The position numbers and the translations under genes were made by a program. The notes below the pieces were generated by a model. It ran no database searches. It was not told the origin of the DNA and worked only from the letters and a program-made list of their open reading frames with translations. DNA of 64,000 nucleotides from Lota lota (lineage: Eukaryota; Chordata; Actinopteri; Gadiformes; Lotidae): contig JACYXH010000826.1 in NCBI GenBank assembly GCA_026745465.1, positions 7,202,724-7,266,723 on the forward strand, read 5' to 3'. Below, piece by piece: positions 13,093 through 55,396 of this stretch (positions are counted from its first letter, which is position 1; every line of letters starts with the position of its first letter).

Positions 13093-13818
13093 GGGTTGCA
13101 AAATCCAGGGACTATTTAAATGTTTCATAAGGAAGTGTTCCATTATTTGCTTATTTATAAGCAGACATGCATGAGCAGACATGCCAACTTGCTAATACAT
13201 ATACAAAAAGGACAATTTAACATAATTTAGCTAAACCAAAAAATAAGTGTTGAATAACAATACATTCCCTATGATCTCCTAAAAGCCTCATTCAACATGC
13301 AGGCTAAAATGAAAACATGCATTCTGATCCCCACCCACACAGCACCGAAACGTAAAGTAAAAGCTCAGTTTGGTTTGGGTTTCCTCTCCATGCTGGTAGA
13401 TGTTATGGAAGACTAATCCGTACAGGGGTGAAATCTGACTGAATGCCAAATGACCAACTGGGAACATGCTAGAAGATCAAGAACAGCATTTTTTTTTTGT
13501 CCACCTACATTTAAATATTGGCATACTTTTGCAATAAAGAACATGCCCCAAATTAACTTCCCATGGAAAAGGCAAAATAATCTATTTAAAATGGTCTGCA
13601 TTTTTGTAACCACACGCAAACGCACACACCCACACACATAACAATTATGTTTGAGGGGTTTTAAACAAAACATAGCAATTGTAGAGCAACATGTTTCCTA
13701 TAGATAGTGTACTATGCACACACTTTCTCTGCACAAAGATGCACCCACTACGTTACTACCATGAGCCGAACACAATACAGTAGTACACTTATCAAAGTTG
13801 CTCCTAGAATAACATAAT

Positions 13819-13820
<2 letters not shown>
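13093..13820. other. Intergenic, no gene seen
   Basis: AT-rich unique-looking DNA. No exon recognised. Confidence 0.4.
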
Positions 13821-13855
<35 letters not shown>

Positions 13856-13955
13856 TGGGGGCTGGAAGACACTGGATGACACACACACACACACACTGTG
13901 GGGGCTGGAAGACACTGGATGACACACACACACACACACACACACAGACACACAC
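13821..13955. repeat. (CA)n with a 43-bp tandem unit
   Basis: The segment ctgtgggggctggaagacac plus flanking (CA)n is repeated twice, starting at about 13853 and 13896, so the unit is 43 bp and contains its own CA run. Confidence 0.9.
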
Positions 13956-14198
13956 TGAACTAGAAGGTTTGGGCTGTAAACACAAGCTCTTTGATAACGC
14001 AAGAAACATGAAAGGAAGGAGAGACAGAGAGACAGAGAGAGACAGACAAGGAGAGAGAGGGAGTTATGAAAGGGAGTACGTTAGGGCTCTCCCTGGGTAT
14101 TCGTGGAGACTCATCAATTAGTGTGCACAGAGCCAGGGAACCTTTGCTTCAAGGTCTCTGGCAGCCAGACACTTTTGAAGAGACTTCCAAGCAAGACT

Positions 14199-14210
14199 CC
14201 CCCCCCCCCC

Positions 14211-14244
<34 letters not shown>

Positions 14245-14464
14245 ATGAACTAACAAGCAGAGATGATGGGACATGATGTCCACAAATCGTCAAACGATAC
14301 CAACATACATACAAAGGCCAGCTAAAAGCGCACCCTCACTGCCACCTAAAACAGACTTACACATGTTGAATGCTCACCCACACTCACACTGACCCACTCA
14401 CACAGACACACCACACACCAAACCCACCTCAACACACACGCACACACACACCAAACCCACCTCA

Positions 14465-14495
<31 letters not shown>

Positions 14496-14787
14496 AATAC
14501 ACACACATATACAAACAAACATGAAATCTATTGTTTCTCATGTGGTACGTCCTCAACATTAATTGTTAACAAACATGCGTTGTTGCGTAGGCACTGCTGT
14601 AGTCCAAGTCAAAAAGAACAAATCACAGAGCAGAACCATATTCAGGCTCACACCGGGCCAACTGAACATATCTCCAGATCGGCTCATGCGTAATACAAAT
14701 ACACTCGTCGTTGTTGATTGAGTTGAGCCGATTTTGGAGGCAGGTTTCCATGACAACGTAGACATGGTCATGTAATAATGAGGGTCA

Positions 14788-14857
<70 letters not shown>
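14199..14857. repeat. Poly-C and several (CA)n tracts
   Basis: Poly-C at about 14199-14213 runs into (CA)n to 14240. Imperfect CA repeats, with a duplicated accaaacccacctcaacac word, occupy about 14370-14505. A (CA)n tract lies at 14787-14857. The DNA between these is unique-looking. Confidence 0.9.
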
Positions 14858-14858
<1 letters not shown>

Positions 14859-16980
14859 ACCACAACAACAATTAGGCGGCAGAAATATGCGGCAGAAAAC
14901 CAGTTTTTTGGATGTTATTGATGAGACTTTACAGCGTGCATGCAACACACCTGAAACATTTATCCAAAGAGCCTAACAGAGGATTCAGACACATATATTA
15001 CGAAGCAGGTAGAGGTTAGGCTGAGAAGTCTACAGGTAGGCTACAGAGATCGGGGATTGTACCCAGTAACTGGGAGTGGAACCCCCCCCCCCGGTCTGGA
15101 TGTGATTGGATCAAATTTGAATCCATGTGTACAACTTCTCCCAAGTTGGAGGAGCGTTCACTACTTTACCAATAATGATTTTAGGAGCACAAAGAAGCGT
15201 TCAGATGGCGGGTGATTACCTGCCAGCGTAGCTAGGCAGCACAGACAAACTTAGCAACAGCAGCTAAAATTAAACAGCATTTGGCTAGCGTCACTGTTCC
15301 ACCTGGCAACTACAACACACACAAACACTCACACACCTACGCAAAAAAACACGGACCACGTTCACAACAATGGCTGGCAGGACAAAATCAGACAGTATTC
15401 GCCAGGCAGTTAGTGGCAGGAGACGAATTAAAAAAGGGTGTGGAGTGAAATGCGATGCAGCCTGGCGCAGCTCAAGGTCGCTGAGAGAAAGGGCTTTTTA
15501 ACCAGCTCGTTTCACATTAACAGAAAAACAAATACGATAAGGAAAACACGGAGTGGATGCATCTTTCTACTTCAGATGGACGTGAAACCACAATGCAAAT
15601 GTGTTCAGCTCATAAACAGGATTTCTAAAGAGAGGACGTTATGAACCTTTTGGAAGCCAAATACAAATTCCCTGGTGGAGACTTACTCTGCTAAAATGTT
15701 AGAGTTCACTCTTTGTTTTCCATAAGTTGCAGCATATGGCCCCAGTCATAGTCTGCAGCATTAATAAGGCAGGGAGCGAAGGCTGCTCACATAAAGGGTC
15801 CTTGAACCAGGCTTGTGCTGGCCAAGCATGTGAAACAAAGACCTGACCTCGAATGCATGGATTACAAACACAAGAGGCATGCAACTAAACTAAATAAATA
15901 AACATACAAACTAATAACTGCAGTCTATATATGCATGCTAAGAGCGTCTCTATAGATACACACATACACGGTCGTGAACAAAGCAGAGCAAAGGTACAAG
16001 CGCGTTCTCAGACAGACACACGTAAAACCTTCACAGGCAGAATGGCGCGTAGTGTGTACATCTTTGAGGATCAGGTTAACCGTCTCTGGAGTCCATCTGT
16101 TGAAGGCAGTGCATGCTTCCTCTGCAAGGTTCCTAATCACACACGCACACCTGTATCAGCTTCATTCTGGTGGGCTAGGTCAGGGTTGGTGGGTTGTTAC
16201 TTAGGGGTCTTTACAGCGTCCGACTCTGCAGACGTCCATTTTAAATGTCTCTCTCTGTCTCGCATCTCTCCTCCAAAGCAGAGGCTGTGCTGAATTATTT
16301 AAGCCTTTACGTAGGGTTTTGTGGTTAAATGAACACCATCGTGATGGAATAACTATGTTAAAAGCACAGCAGTTGTGAACAGAATGCTTGGTAGTGACCG
16401 TAAACTGTTTAAATGGATCACGATTGGACAGATATGGTGGCTGTAGAAGAAATTAAATATCTCAACATGGATCTCTTCATGCATGCATGAAGACTCTACC
16501 TTCTCAATGTTTTAATAGGGCAGTTTTAATAGGGTGACAACCACAGGTTAAAGAAGTAACAAGTAAGTAGTATATCACCAGATGACGTCAGTAGGGAGCA
16601 ACATCCACGCGTTGCTCCATCAAAAGTGCGTCCCTCTCATAGACTGTACAGAATATCAACATAGCGTTCGTGACTTCACCCATTGGTTTACACACAACCG
16701 TTAGGAAGCCTTTGATTTTTAGTTTTCGGCGCCACCATTGCACCTATGGCGGAAAGAAAGAGTATGCCGCTACACAAACAAATTAGTTGAAGAGCGAGTC
16801 TGTTGCAGTAGCTCCGCCATACCCTCTCTGATGGAACAACCACTGCTGAGTGATGGAACATGCGTCACTAACTGCCCCTCTTGTGATGAGAATGCATGGC
16901 GGGAATGTTGCCATCGACACCCAGTTGTAACATTCATCATACTGCAAATGCAACAAATGAATTCACCATGGTTTCAAAAC
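14858..16980. other. Intergenic, no gene seen
   Basis: More than 2 kb of unique-looking DNA. I found no exon with convincing homology or paired splice sites. Small open frames at 15438-15644, 15931-16293 and 16738-16992 are unrecognised. Confidence 0.4.
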
Positions 16981-16981
16981 A

Positions 16982-17063
16982 ATAACCAATAAATGAATAA
17001 ATGAATAAATGAATAAACTAATAAACTAATAAACTAATAAACTAATAAACTAATAAACTAATA
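16982..17063. repeat. 8-bp/4-bp minisatellite (aataaatg then aataaact)
   Basis: About four units of aataaatg followed by several of aataaact, giving a smooth switch between two octamer variants. Confidence 0.93.
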
Positions 17064-17409
17064 CTAATAATAAGATTAATCCTAAGAATAATTCCCCCAA
17101 TCAAATTTCTCTTGGTTCTACCTGTGGCACTTTGATCTTTTTGACTTAATTAGCTGTGGCTTAATTATCTAGAGATATACGTGGCGGCTGATTCCAGCCG
17201 GGAAGTGGAGCGAACCGAGGCCTATTCCTGACCCCTGACCTCATCTCTCTACTCTCAAGATTGATCAGAGTGAGGTCTGCGTTCCCCTCTCCAGAACCAG
17301 AAAATGGACATTTAGCTAAATATAAATCTATAGAGATGAATTCTGCAGTGACTGGAGATAAGATCCCTGGAGTGGTAATTCAATATTAGTAACAACCTAA
17401 CGACAGAGC

Positions 17410-17410
<1 letters not shown>

Positions 17411-17468
<58 letters not shown>

Positions 17469-17493
17469 TGTGTGTGTGTGTGTGTGTGTGTGT
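17411..17493. repeat. (TG)n microsatellite
   Basis: TG repeats with one aatg interruption near 17464. Confidence 0.95.
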
Positions 17494-17614
17494 ATCAGAC
17501 TGAGAGACTGTCCTTGTTGCTAGATAGTAGTTGGCTAGACTCTAGAGCCGTTTTCATTAGAGTTTAGAATACTCTTCTTATTCCCATCAGGAGAAGCTTC
17601 GAGGAGTCACAATT

Positions 17615-17963
17615 GACACACTCTCACACACATATACGCATGCACACACAGACACAAACACACACACACACACCCACGCACACCCACACTCCCAACAGTC
17701 TTTGTGCCTCAACTCTAAATTCTCTCTCTCCTACACACATGCACGCACACACGCACACACACACAAACTCTGGTGCAGGTTGGCACTCATCCTCGGCCGT
17801 CTCACGCCTTCGCTCCACCGCCACAATGCTGTCACATGTCAGCGTGTCACATGGTCTCCCAGACAGACAAGGCCACATTATCAACGACTGGCTGGAGCTC
17901 GTGTCACTATTCTCCCTCTGTGTGTGTGTTTGTGTGCTTGTATGTGAAAGAGAAAGAAAGAAA

Positions 17964-18030
<67 letters not shown>

Positions 18031-18114
18031 GTGGAGTGGAGTGGAGGCACAAAGACTGTGTGCTGGGATTGTGTGTGTGTGTCTGTGTGAGAGAGGGAGA
18101 GAGAGAGTGAGAGT
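17615..18114. repeat. Imperfect (CA)n then (GA)n cluster
   Basis: Degenerate CA repeats at 17615-17690 and 17737-17766, (GA)n at 17946-18024, and a further ga-rich patch at 18088-18114. Confidence 0.9.
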
Positions 18115-18229
18115 TCAGGTTAAGGCTGAGACAGTGGCAGACAAGCCCTGTCATCCCTCTCTCCGTCTCACATACGATGAGCCAGCCTCTCGCCTCGGGA
18201 GGTGAGAAACCGCTAATTGGCAAAGGGTG

Positions 18230-18270
18230 AGACACACATGCACACACAAGCAAATGCACACGCACACATG

Positions 18271-18306
<36 letters not shown>

Positions 18307-18525
18307 GTGTTGTCTTTCCACAGTTTTGGTCAACTGAAGTCTCACGCAACCATACCACCATACAACCTATCCGACACACACACAAAATGAAGAAAAACAC
18401 AGAGGTAAGACACCGACTCGGAAAAGTAATAGAAAATCTGGAGGAAGAGGAAGACACACACGTGTGTCTGCGTGCGTGTGTGTGTGTGTGTGTCTGTCTG
18501 TGTTTGTGTGTGTGTCTGTTTGTGA

Positions 18526-18608
<83 letters not shown>

Positions 18609-18624
18609 TGTGTGTGTGTGTGTG
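18230..18624. repeat. (CA)n and long (TG)n
   Basis: CA repeats at 18230-18304, and TG repeats from 18464, perfect from about 18530 to 18604 and interrupted once before 18624. Confidence 0.95.
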
Positions 18625-20849
18625 CCGTGTCTGGCAGAGTGGTGTAAAGTGTGCAGCGGCTGTACAGCGAGCGAGTCAGGAGAGCTGGGGAGCGGCTAGG
18701 CATCAGACTAGAACACATTACTGGGGCTAATAATACCCCCGTCTGGCTCGCCCACTTCCGTCTCAACCTTCCGCTTTATTATTTCATGATTCGCCTTATT
18801 CATCATTCATCTATTTGTCCCGCGGCTCGCGACTCGCCCCCTGGCGTACGTCTCGGCCAATCGAGAGCACCCTGGCGACTCCGGCTCGTTTAAATTAAGG
18901 GTCAGGTCAAGCGCTGCGTGGTGCGACAGTCCTTTTAATGTCATCCTACAGTAAGTGGCCGTTAATATGGATGCTCACACTGACACCAAGCCGTGGCATT
19001 GGTTGAGCAGTGTGGGTCAACACATGGAGGACAGCGTTGTCCAGGTAGAAGGAAAAATAAGCAAGGAGAGGATGAGACGAGGTGGGAAGGAGTTGTATTT
19101 GGAGACAGGTGATGTTGCTAGGCTGTGGCGCTAGTGCAGTACAAGTTAAGAGCGTCTGTTTCTTAGCTTTGTATTACCTGCTCTTTTAGTTTCTGTTTCA
19201 AGCAGGTAGACAAAGGGCATAGAGGGGAAATTGTGTGGGATTCAGATTGAGATGGTTTAATGAATGGTGGATTTTGCTAAACTCATCTTGAACCTATACC
19301 CTGCCAAAACCTCCAGACGGAGACAGCTATACTGTTCAGAACTCTGGCAACCCTTGCATGGTGGCTTCAGGTTACGGAAAGCAGCGGCACCAAAAAAGCG
19401 CACCTTGCCAAAACACTCAACTCAGCACAAAGAACTGGAAAAGACTGGGGAGAGGCTAAGACAGCAACTTGTCAAAAGTAGACAACTTTCTACCACCTAA
19501 ACTAGTTTATGGCTGCAGCTAAGACAACAGTGCACACTCCACTCATTCGAGTTCTGTAAAAACGTGACGAAAGGGACAAATTGCAAAGTAATATATATAT
19601 AAAAATGACTTGGAGAAGACTGAGTAGAGACAAGCAAGGATAGGGTGAGATATATGGGGCACACAGACACACAGTGGGGGAGAGAAGGCGAGGAAGAGAG
19701 AGACTGGGGAGGTGGCTGAGAGAGGACGCTAGTGACACAATGCGAGTGTGTCTCAGTGGTAAGAGTGCTGTCCCACTTGGTTGGCTCTCGCAGTGAAACA
19801 TTCAGTACAGACAGAGCCATGGCACAATGGGCCAAGGAGGGGCGGCCAACTGACTAGCTGCCCCAAGCAGGCCAGCTCAGGACAAGAAACAGAAGTACTA
19901 TGTGGTTCAATTGTATCAGAACAGAACAGAATAGAAGAGGATCAGATCTGATATCCTCCGATCTGCTTCAACAATGAACACGGTTTAATTATTACATTTA
20001 AGTAAAACTGTATAGTGTGGGACGAGGGACACAAAGTATGGGAATTATTATTTGAAGAATCTAGAGACAGTGTAAACGTATATACAATAATAAAAGGACA
20101 TGGATGATTTGGGAATTAAAAGAGAGAAACCATCATCAAACAAAAAATAAACAGCAACCCATGTGTTGTTTTGTGTTCAAAGTATTATTGAAATTGTTGT
20201 GATGAAACTTGAACAGATGTAGAATTATAATGTAACATGATAGGCCTACACTTAACTATACAATACTAATACTAAGCTACTCATGTTACTAAATTGCTAT
20301 AGAAAAAGGCTGTGGCAAAAAAAAAAGGTTGTATCTTATAGGGCAACAGTATGTTATAATGAAATGTCATACAAGCCATAAACAACCTCAAATGGCAACT
20401 CTAAATGCCAAATGATGCAGTCACGTAAAATACTTTCAACATCAAATAAAGTATGAAGATATGAGGTTGTAGTGGGTTAAACAAATTTGAAAAAATGTTC
20501 ACCTTGCCAAAACACATGAAAGGTTGGGCAGAGGGGCTAGTGAAAGTAGACAATCGTGGTTGCCTTTTATGTTTGAAGTGATTCTGAAAATGTACTTGAT
20601 AAACTGCTGGATCTTTGAGTATGTCCTCCAGACACTTGCTGGTCACATCTTTAACAGTGCCCTCAAGTATCTTTAATAATGAAGAATTTTAAGAAAAAAA
20701 AGCATTCTTTAAATCCCCAGCTGGTTATATTGACCAATAAAGTTGTGTTGTCCATTAAAAACTTAATATTTCACTTAAACAGCCCTTTAGCATCATATTC
20801 TACTTATTATGCGACTAATATATATATAGTTATAGAACACAGCTTGAGT
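18625..20849. other. Intergenic, no gene seen
   Basis: Mostly AT-rich unique DNA. Nothing recognised. Confidence 0.4.
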
Positions 20850-21700
20850 TATGAGAACTAGAACTAAAATCAGCATTAAGCACTTTTACCGTAATAAGTG
20901 TGCTATAGACGCACGGTTGTGAAACACCAAGGCTATCTTGACGGAATCTTGACAAATGATCTAATTGGCGGCTGACTTCGCCGCAGTAAAATGACTGACA
21001 GCTTAAAGTAGGTATCAAATTTCCCAATTCGTCTTCCAGCCTACGTGTTTTGTTCAAAATAACAGCAGGGGTGAATAAATATGTTGACAAAAAACTACTG
21101 CCATGGAATTCATATACGCTCAGGTGATACTGCGTCCCACGAAAAAGACTTATTTTCCCCCGTGATGAATAGCTGGTACATGTTACGGAGGATGACAGAA
21201 GCAGTGATTTATCCCTGGATGATGAACGCCTCGGCTAGCCGGGGTGCTAATAATAGCAGCGCTAGCTTAGCTGTCTGGCGCAGCATGGAAAGCGCTCCCA
21301 ACTCCCCAACTTTCGCTGCTTGGTCCGAAGTGGGAGCGGGCACCGGGCAGCTTTGCTAACCTTTAGCCATAATAGCTAGCATGGGCAGCATATTCCTCAT
21401 GCTCATTGCATTATAATGCAGAATGTGTTACCAACGCATATAAATAAGAAAACGCCATCTTCTTACCAGTATGCGCACAACCACTCATTAGCGGTGTCGC
21501 TGTGTCTGCTTCTAGTCTGTGCCGCTGTGTTGTTGTTAGACGTCAAGTCCAAATGCAGTACAGTGATTTCCAGTCTAGGCAGCACAATGTGAAACCCTTA
21601 AACCTCACCACAAGCACCCATACTGTACATTCTCCTGCCTGCTTTCACGGCGCCGTTCACAAAGCTTTAGCGACATCTTCAGAAGATTCTCTGTAAGGTT
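20850..21700. other. Higher-complexity stretch of unknown role
   Basis: This stretch is less AT-rich and less repetitive than its surroundings, with open frames on both strands (plus 21081-21359, minus 20830-21090). I do not recognise either protein. In human the next gene beyond CEP192 is LDLRAD4, so a first exon or promoter of a neighbour is conceivable. I see no LDL-receptor class A motif or other support and do not call a gene. Confidence 0.2.
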
Positions 21701-22350
21701 TTACACGTTATTGATTAAGTTACACCCCATGCACCATGTATTTTATCTAATGCACATAAAAACGCTATAAAGTTATTTAAACAGTAATTGTACAGAGAAC
21801 GCAAATGTCTGGATTATTTTGATTTAACCTTTTTTTAAATGCACTTTTAACTTGTTTATCCGCTGTAAAATGTGTGATTATAAATAACTTCAACGTTAAT
21901 AAAAAAAAATCTGATCATGGGCTTTCAATATGGAGCAACAAAGTATATGTTAATAAAATAATGTTATTGTACCTCGGGCTATCACACCAAACCTGTAATG
22001 GGATACGTACAGTACAGTAGTGTGGCTGAATAATCCAATGGGCAAAACCCTACCACAATATTTTATTTGGGAACCACCAGTTGTTGGGGTTACTACACAA
22101 ATGAGTTGGGGAAAAAAATACTGGAAAATGCTGTGGTGCGTTCACGAGCATAATTAATGACAACAACCCAATACATGATATGTGTAGGAGTTATATTGAA
22201 GGTCATAACATGGATATGGGTCACATGAGATCGATACATCTATATTTCTGTAAACTATTGTTTTAAAACAACATTTTCCATAGTCCACATAGCCACTGTC
22301 TCCCTTACATCACTGATACAAACCAGGTAGAAAGATATACAGGGACCACA
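21701..22350. other. Intergenic, no gene seen
   Basis: AT-rich sequence downstream of the CEP192 3' end. It contains another minus-strand AATAAA at 22062-22067. Confidence 0.4.
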
Positions 22351-23882
22351 AACACAATGCAAATTATCACTTTATTTAAAATGTTTACAAAGCAAAATAT
22401 TTCGGACACATTAGATTAAAAAAATGTGCAAATATCAGTTTAGTGACAAAGAACAAAAAAACACATGGATAGTATTAAGTGTCAATCTATGGCCTTCACA
22501 CACTTATCGTTCCAAAATATAAATATTAATGATCCATGCAGACCATGGTCGTTAGCTGTGTGATCCTGCAACCCAACATCTTCTTGAAATAGTGTTGTTT
22601 TTCCCACCCAGATCCGGCTCCCATACCAACTACCTGTGAAGCCAGCAGCCTGCAGCAAGTCTGGGCATTCAGCCCCAAGCCTGCAGAGGAAATAGAGAGC
22701 TAATTCCCCCTGACTGAAACTGTGATTATTCATCAACACTGTTTTTCCATGGTAACCACACAGCGCTGGCCTGGCAAACCGCTGAACAAAGAACCCACAG
22801 AGGGAAGCCATTTTAGCATGTAATAACAATTATTAAGCATCCCTAATGTTGCCCGGAGCTGGCCTGATCATAACTAAATTAAGGGCATCTGGACCAGCTG
22901 ATGGGAGCCTAGGAGGCTGCCAGGGAGTTAAAAAAGGATGGTACTGACTGATACAGCCACGCAGGTAGGCACCGCTTGTATGTGGCACAATTGCCATAGA
23001 AACGAGGCGGGCACGGAAGGCACAGGAGAGTTGTGTGGAGTTAAGTGTGTCGAATGTCAATAGTGCGCGGATCAGCTAAAAATAATACTGACTCACAGAA
23101 AGGGGGATAAAACGACATTGCCTTTTCAATCACATCTTTTGAGGTTCAGGGTTATGCGTTCATTTGAATAGAAAAAAATAGCTGGTGCATAGGAGAGATT
23201 TGCTCGGAGAATTCCTATGGCATAACGCAACAATCAAAAGCCACCACTAGCTTTTCCCAAATAACCAAAATCCCGGCTTGCAAACAAACGACAATGGCAT
23301 TCTTGTGGGACAAAATCAAGGTAATTCTCCCCCCCCCCCCCCCCCCCCCCCCCCCCCATCTCCTAATGGGTGCTTTGCTGCTGTTGTCTAATAGGGGGCC
23401 ATGGCAACACCAAGCTGCCTTGTGACTCAGGACCGAGGCAAATGCCAAACCCAGAGTCAAGTGACAAAAATCATTAGCCCTCTAAAATGCCAGAGCAGCG
23501 CAGACTAATTGTGAGCCAGTCAGACCAAATCATTCAGCTTCAAGCACAAATGGACGCAATCATTGTTCACGGGCCGGTTGAGGACACCTGCGTCCAGGCC
23601 AGAGTGGATTGGGAAAGGCAGACAGGGCGGGGCCAAAGGTTGGCAGTACACACAGTCTAGGTCAGACCCGGCTAATCAGCTCTAGCACTGCATTGTTCAA
23701 ATGTTGAGTCTTCATTAAGACGACGAGAAGGAAGGACGGAGTCCAGAGGCCCTTTCTCTCAACCACACCCAGGACTGCGTTTTCTATTCTTCCCTGCCCC
23801 TTCATCTCCATCACCGAAACTCCCCCGCACGGAGGAGGACAGCCAGCCAGTGGAAGGAGGAAGAAGGTGGGCAGGATTGTTT
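22350..23882 (-). other. CEP192: Presumed CEP192 3' UTR
   Basis: Sequence between the CEP192 stop and the first clear polyadenylation signal. It contains a poly-C run of about 27 at 23331-23357 (poly-G in the transcript). No other coding feature recognised. Confidence 0.35.
22371..22376 (-). terminator. CEP192: Candidate CEP192 polyadenylation signal
   Basis: A minus-strand AATAAA (plus tttatt) about 1.5 kb beyond the CEP192 stop. No other canonical AATAAA was noticed between it and the stop, so the 3' UTR would run from 23882 to about 22350. This is inferred without transcript data. Confidence 0.35.
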
Positions 23883-53293
<29,411 letters not shown>

Positions 53294-53353
53294 GACGATT
53301 CAATCAAGGAGTGGCTTGAATTCCAATCAGGGAAGGGTCATTTTAAAACAAAC

Positions 53354-54130
53354 CTATAAAAAACAGAAGTGGCAAGTAAATAACCCTCCTGCAACAACAG
53401 CTCAAACACCGCAGTGATGAGTTGAGCATAGTGTGGTGTGGAAGAGTGTTACTTCCAAGATCAACATGCTACTACTCATATCACTTAACAAATGAGTGTG
53501 TTATTCTGGGCATAAACGAAGCGTGGATCATTGGCTACTCGCACACTTGAAGCACGGTGCAGCTGTGGTAATTTGCCAATGAGCCACATCAGGTCAAATA
53601 AGGAGAGCCAAAAGGCTAACGTTAAAAACAATTGAGCTTAGCTGGTCGAATTCGTCTACTTAAAGTTGTATACATAACTTACAATTATAGAAGGGATGTT
53701 GTGGACCTGTATATATTTCGAAACAATATATCGATCAACGGCCCAGCACTGTTGTTTTATACTTACTTTCTATAGAGAAAACGTGCAATTTATAGACTGA
53801 ACTGATGGTGTGTTGATTAGTTACAACTTACTGATTGAAGTCAAGTTTTTGCAGCGAGACTTCGGTTCTTCCTAATCTCAGAAGTAAGTCTATTTTAGTT
53901 TAAACGGGCAACCAGCAAATTTCGATTTACTTGAAATCCTACAAAGCACTAATTGTATATTTGACGCGTCGTCTGTATTAATAACACAAGCGGTGCAACA
54001 GTTTGTGATGGGAAAAGTGTCGCCAGTGTTCACAGGAAGCCCGCGCAGCGTCACTTCAAGGAGGCGGGGCTTTGCCGGGTCACGTCTGCTCTCATTGGCT
54101 AGATAGACTCAAAGGAAGTCTAAACTGAGA
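53354..54130 (-). promoter_or_regulatory. CEP192: CEP192 5' UTR exon, intron and promoter
   Basis: An acceptor at about 53354 (minus atag|g) and a strong donor gtaagt at 53826-53831 imply a non-coding first exon starting upstream of 53832. Behind it, in a GC-richer patch, lie a GC box (gaggcggggc, 54061-54070) and an inverted CCAAT box (attgg, 54094-54098). No TATA box is evident. The start of transcription is therefore likely near 53.9-54.0 kb, typical of a housekeeping, cell-cycle-type promoter. This is inferred from motifs only. Confidence 0.6.
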
Positions 54131-55010
54131 GAGGAACCTGAAATCTAGCGTTATCCCGGTCTACCGCAACACATAGCGGTCTCTTACTTCCTGTGTACGC
54201 CTGCTAACAGTTCCTGGAGCTAGGAGAATAACAACTTGACAAGAACAGCAAAAACGACAAAGAGAATAAATATGGATTTTTTAAGACGATTTTGAGAAAG
54301 CAATTTCCGAAACATTTAACGGAAACGGATATCGCTCCCTCTCTCGCCTTAGCCGCTAAACACATGTAACGGAAAGGCCCGCCCTCTCTCACTAATAACG
54401 CTTATTTGGAGCGTCCCGTTTCAGTTGTTCCGTTGTGAGACGAGTTTGCCGGGGAACGAGGTTAGCTTGTCAAAGGGTTGAATACGACCAATTGACCACA
54501 TTTGAAAACAACTGACTGAATATACATCATTGCAATCTGTGGGATCAGATTAAAATGTATAGGACACAGCAATTAACATTTACTGGTGCGTTGGGTTAAC
54601 AGTTCTGATTTATAGTCGTGTCATGTGTTGTGTTGAGCAGCTGCAAGGATGGCTTGCTATGCAGACAGCTGCTCGTTTAAGAGATTGCAGTCTCAAACGT
54701 TCCAATTTGAGCAACACAATATGAGATCAGAGATTAAAAGGAGGAGTGGGATTTCAAAACAACCATGATAAGAATTCAGCTTCTGACAAAGATATAACAT
54801 TGTTCATATAATTTGAAAGTCATACAGCACTATTCTCGTCCATGAAGAACGGATTACGGACACTTATTCCCACTGGAATGGTTCGAATCAAGAGCATGAA
54901 CTGTCTGTGATGATTAATCATGGTCTTTTTTCAGAATGGAAGCAGTTTCACATGGTTACTCGTCATCCAGTTCTTAATATAAGGAAACAACCCCAACGAA
55001 ACATTCTCTA
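54131..55010. other. Intergenic between SEH1L 3' end and CEP192 promoter
   Basis: About 0.9 kb without recognisable exons or RNA genes. Confidence 0.5.
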
Positions 55011-55025
55011 TAGTTAAAACAACCG

Positions 55026-55031
55026 TTTATT
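55026..55031 (-). terminator. SEH1L: Candidate distal SEH1L poly(A) signal
   Basis: Minus-strand AATAAA (plus tttatt) about 370 bp beyond the long-form stop at 55397-55399. Confidence 0.45.
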
Positions 55032-55396
55032 CCCAATTCAATACGATGTGCAGGATATAATTATGTGAATTGTTGGTTCAGGAGGCTATATGTTAGTTTC
55101 AAGAGGCTTTACACATGCACATTTACAACAACAAAAAACACGAATATATTATTATATTTAAAGATTGTCAACTTATTTTCCACCAAGACAGACCATGTAA
55201 ACAGCATCATTTCTACTTGGTTAATGTTAAAAATAGGATTGTCCCAGGGTGAGAGGTAAAATTTCATTTCTAAAAAAGTTTAAGTAATTGTTTACAAAAC
55301 ATTTTTTTACTTTTGTTTACGAAAATCTATGCTTCAACACAGACCCCCTAAAAACAGGCAGTAGCTCGAGTGGAAATTAAAAGAACCCCTTGTTAT

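Noticed and set aside
17624..18265. 213-codon minus-strand frame
   Set aside because: Microsatellite translation.
20830..21359. Possible first exon of a neighbouring gene
   Set aside because: No recognised motif on either strand; listed only as an unassigned stretch.
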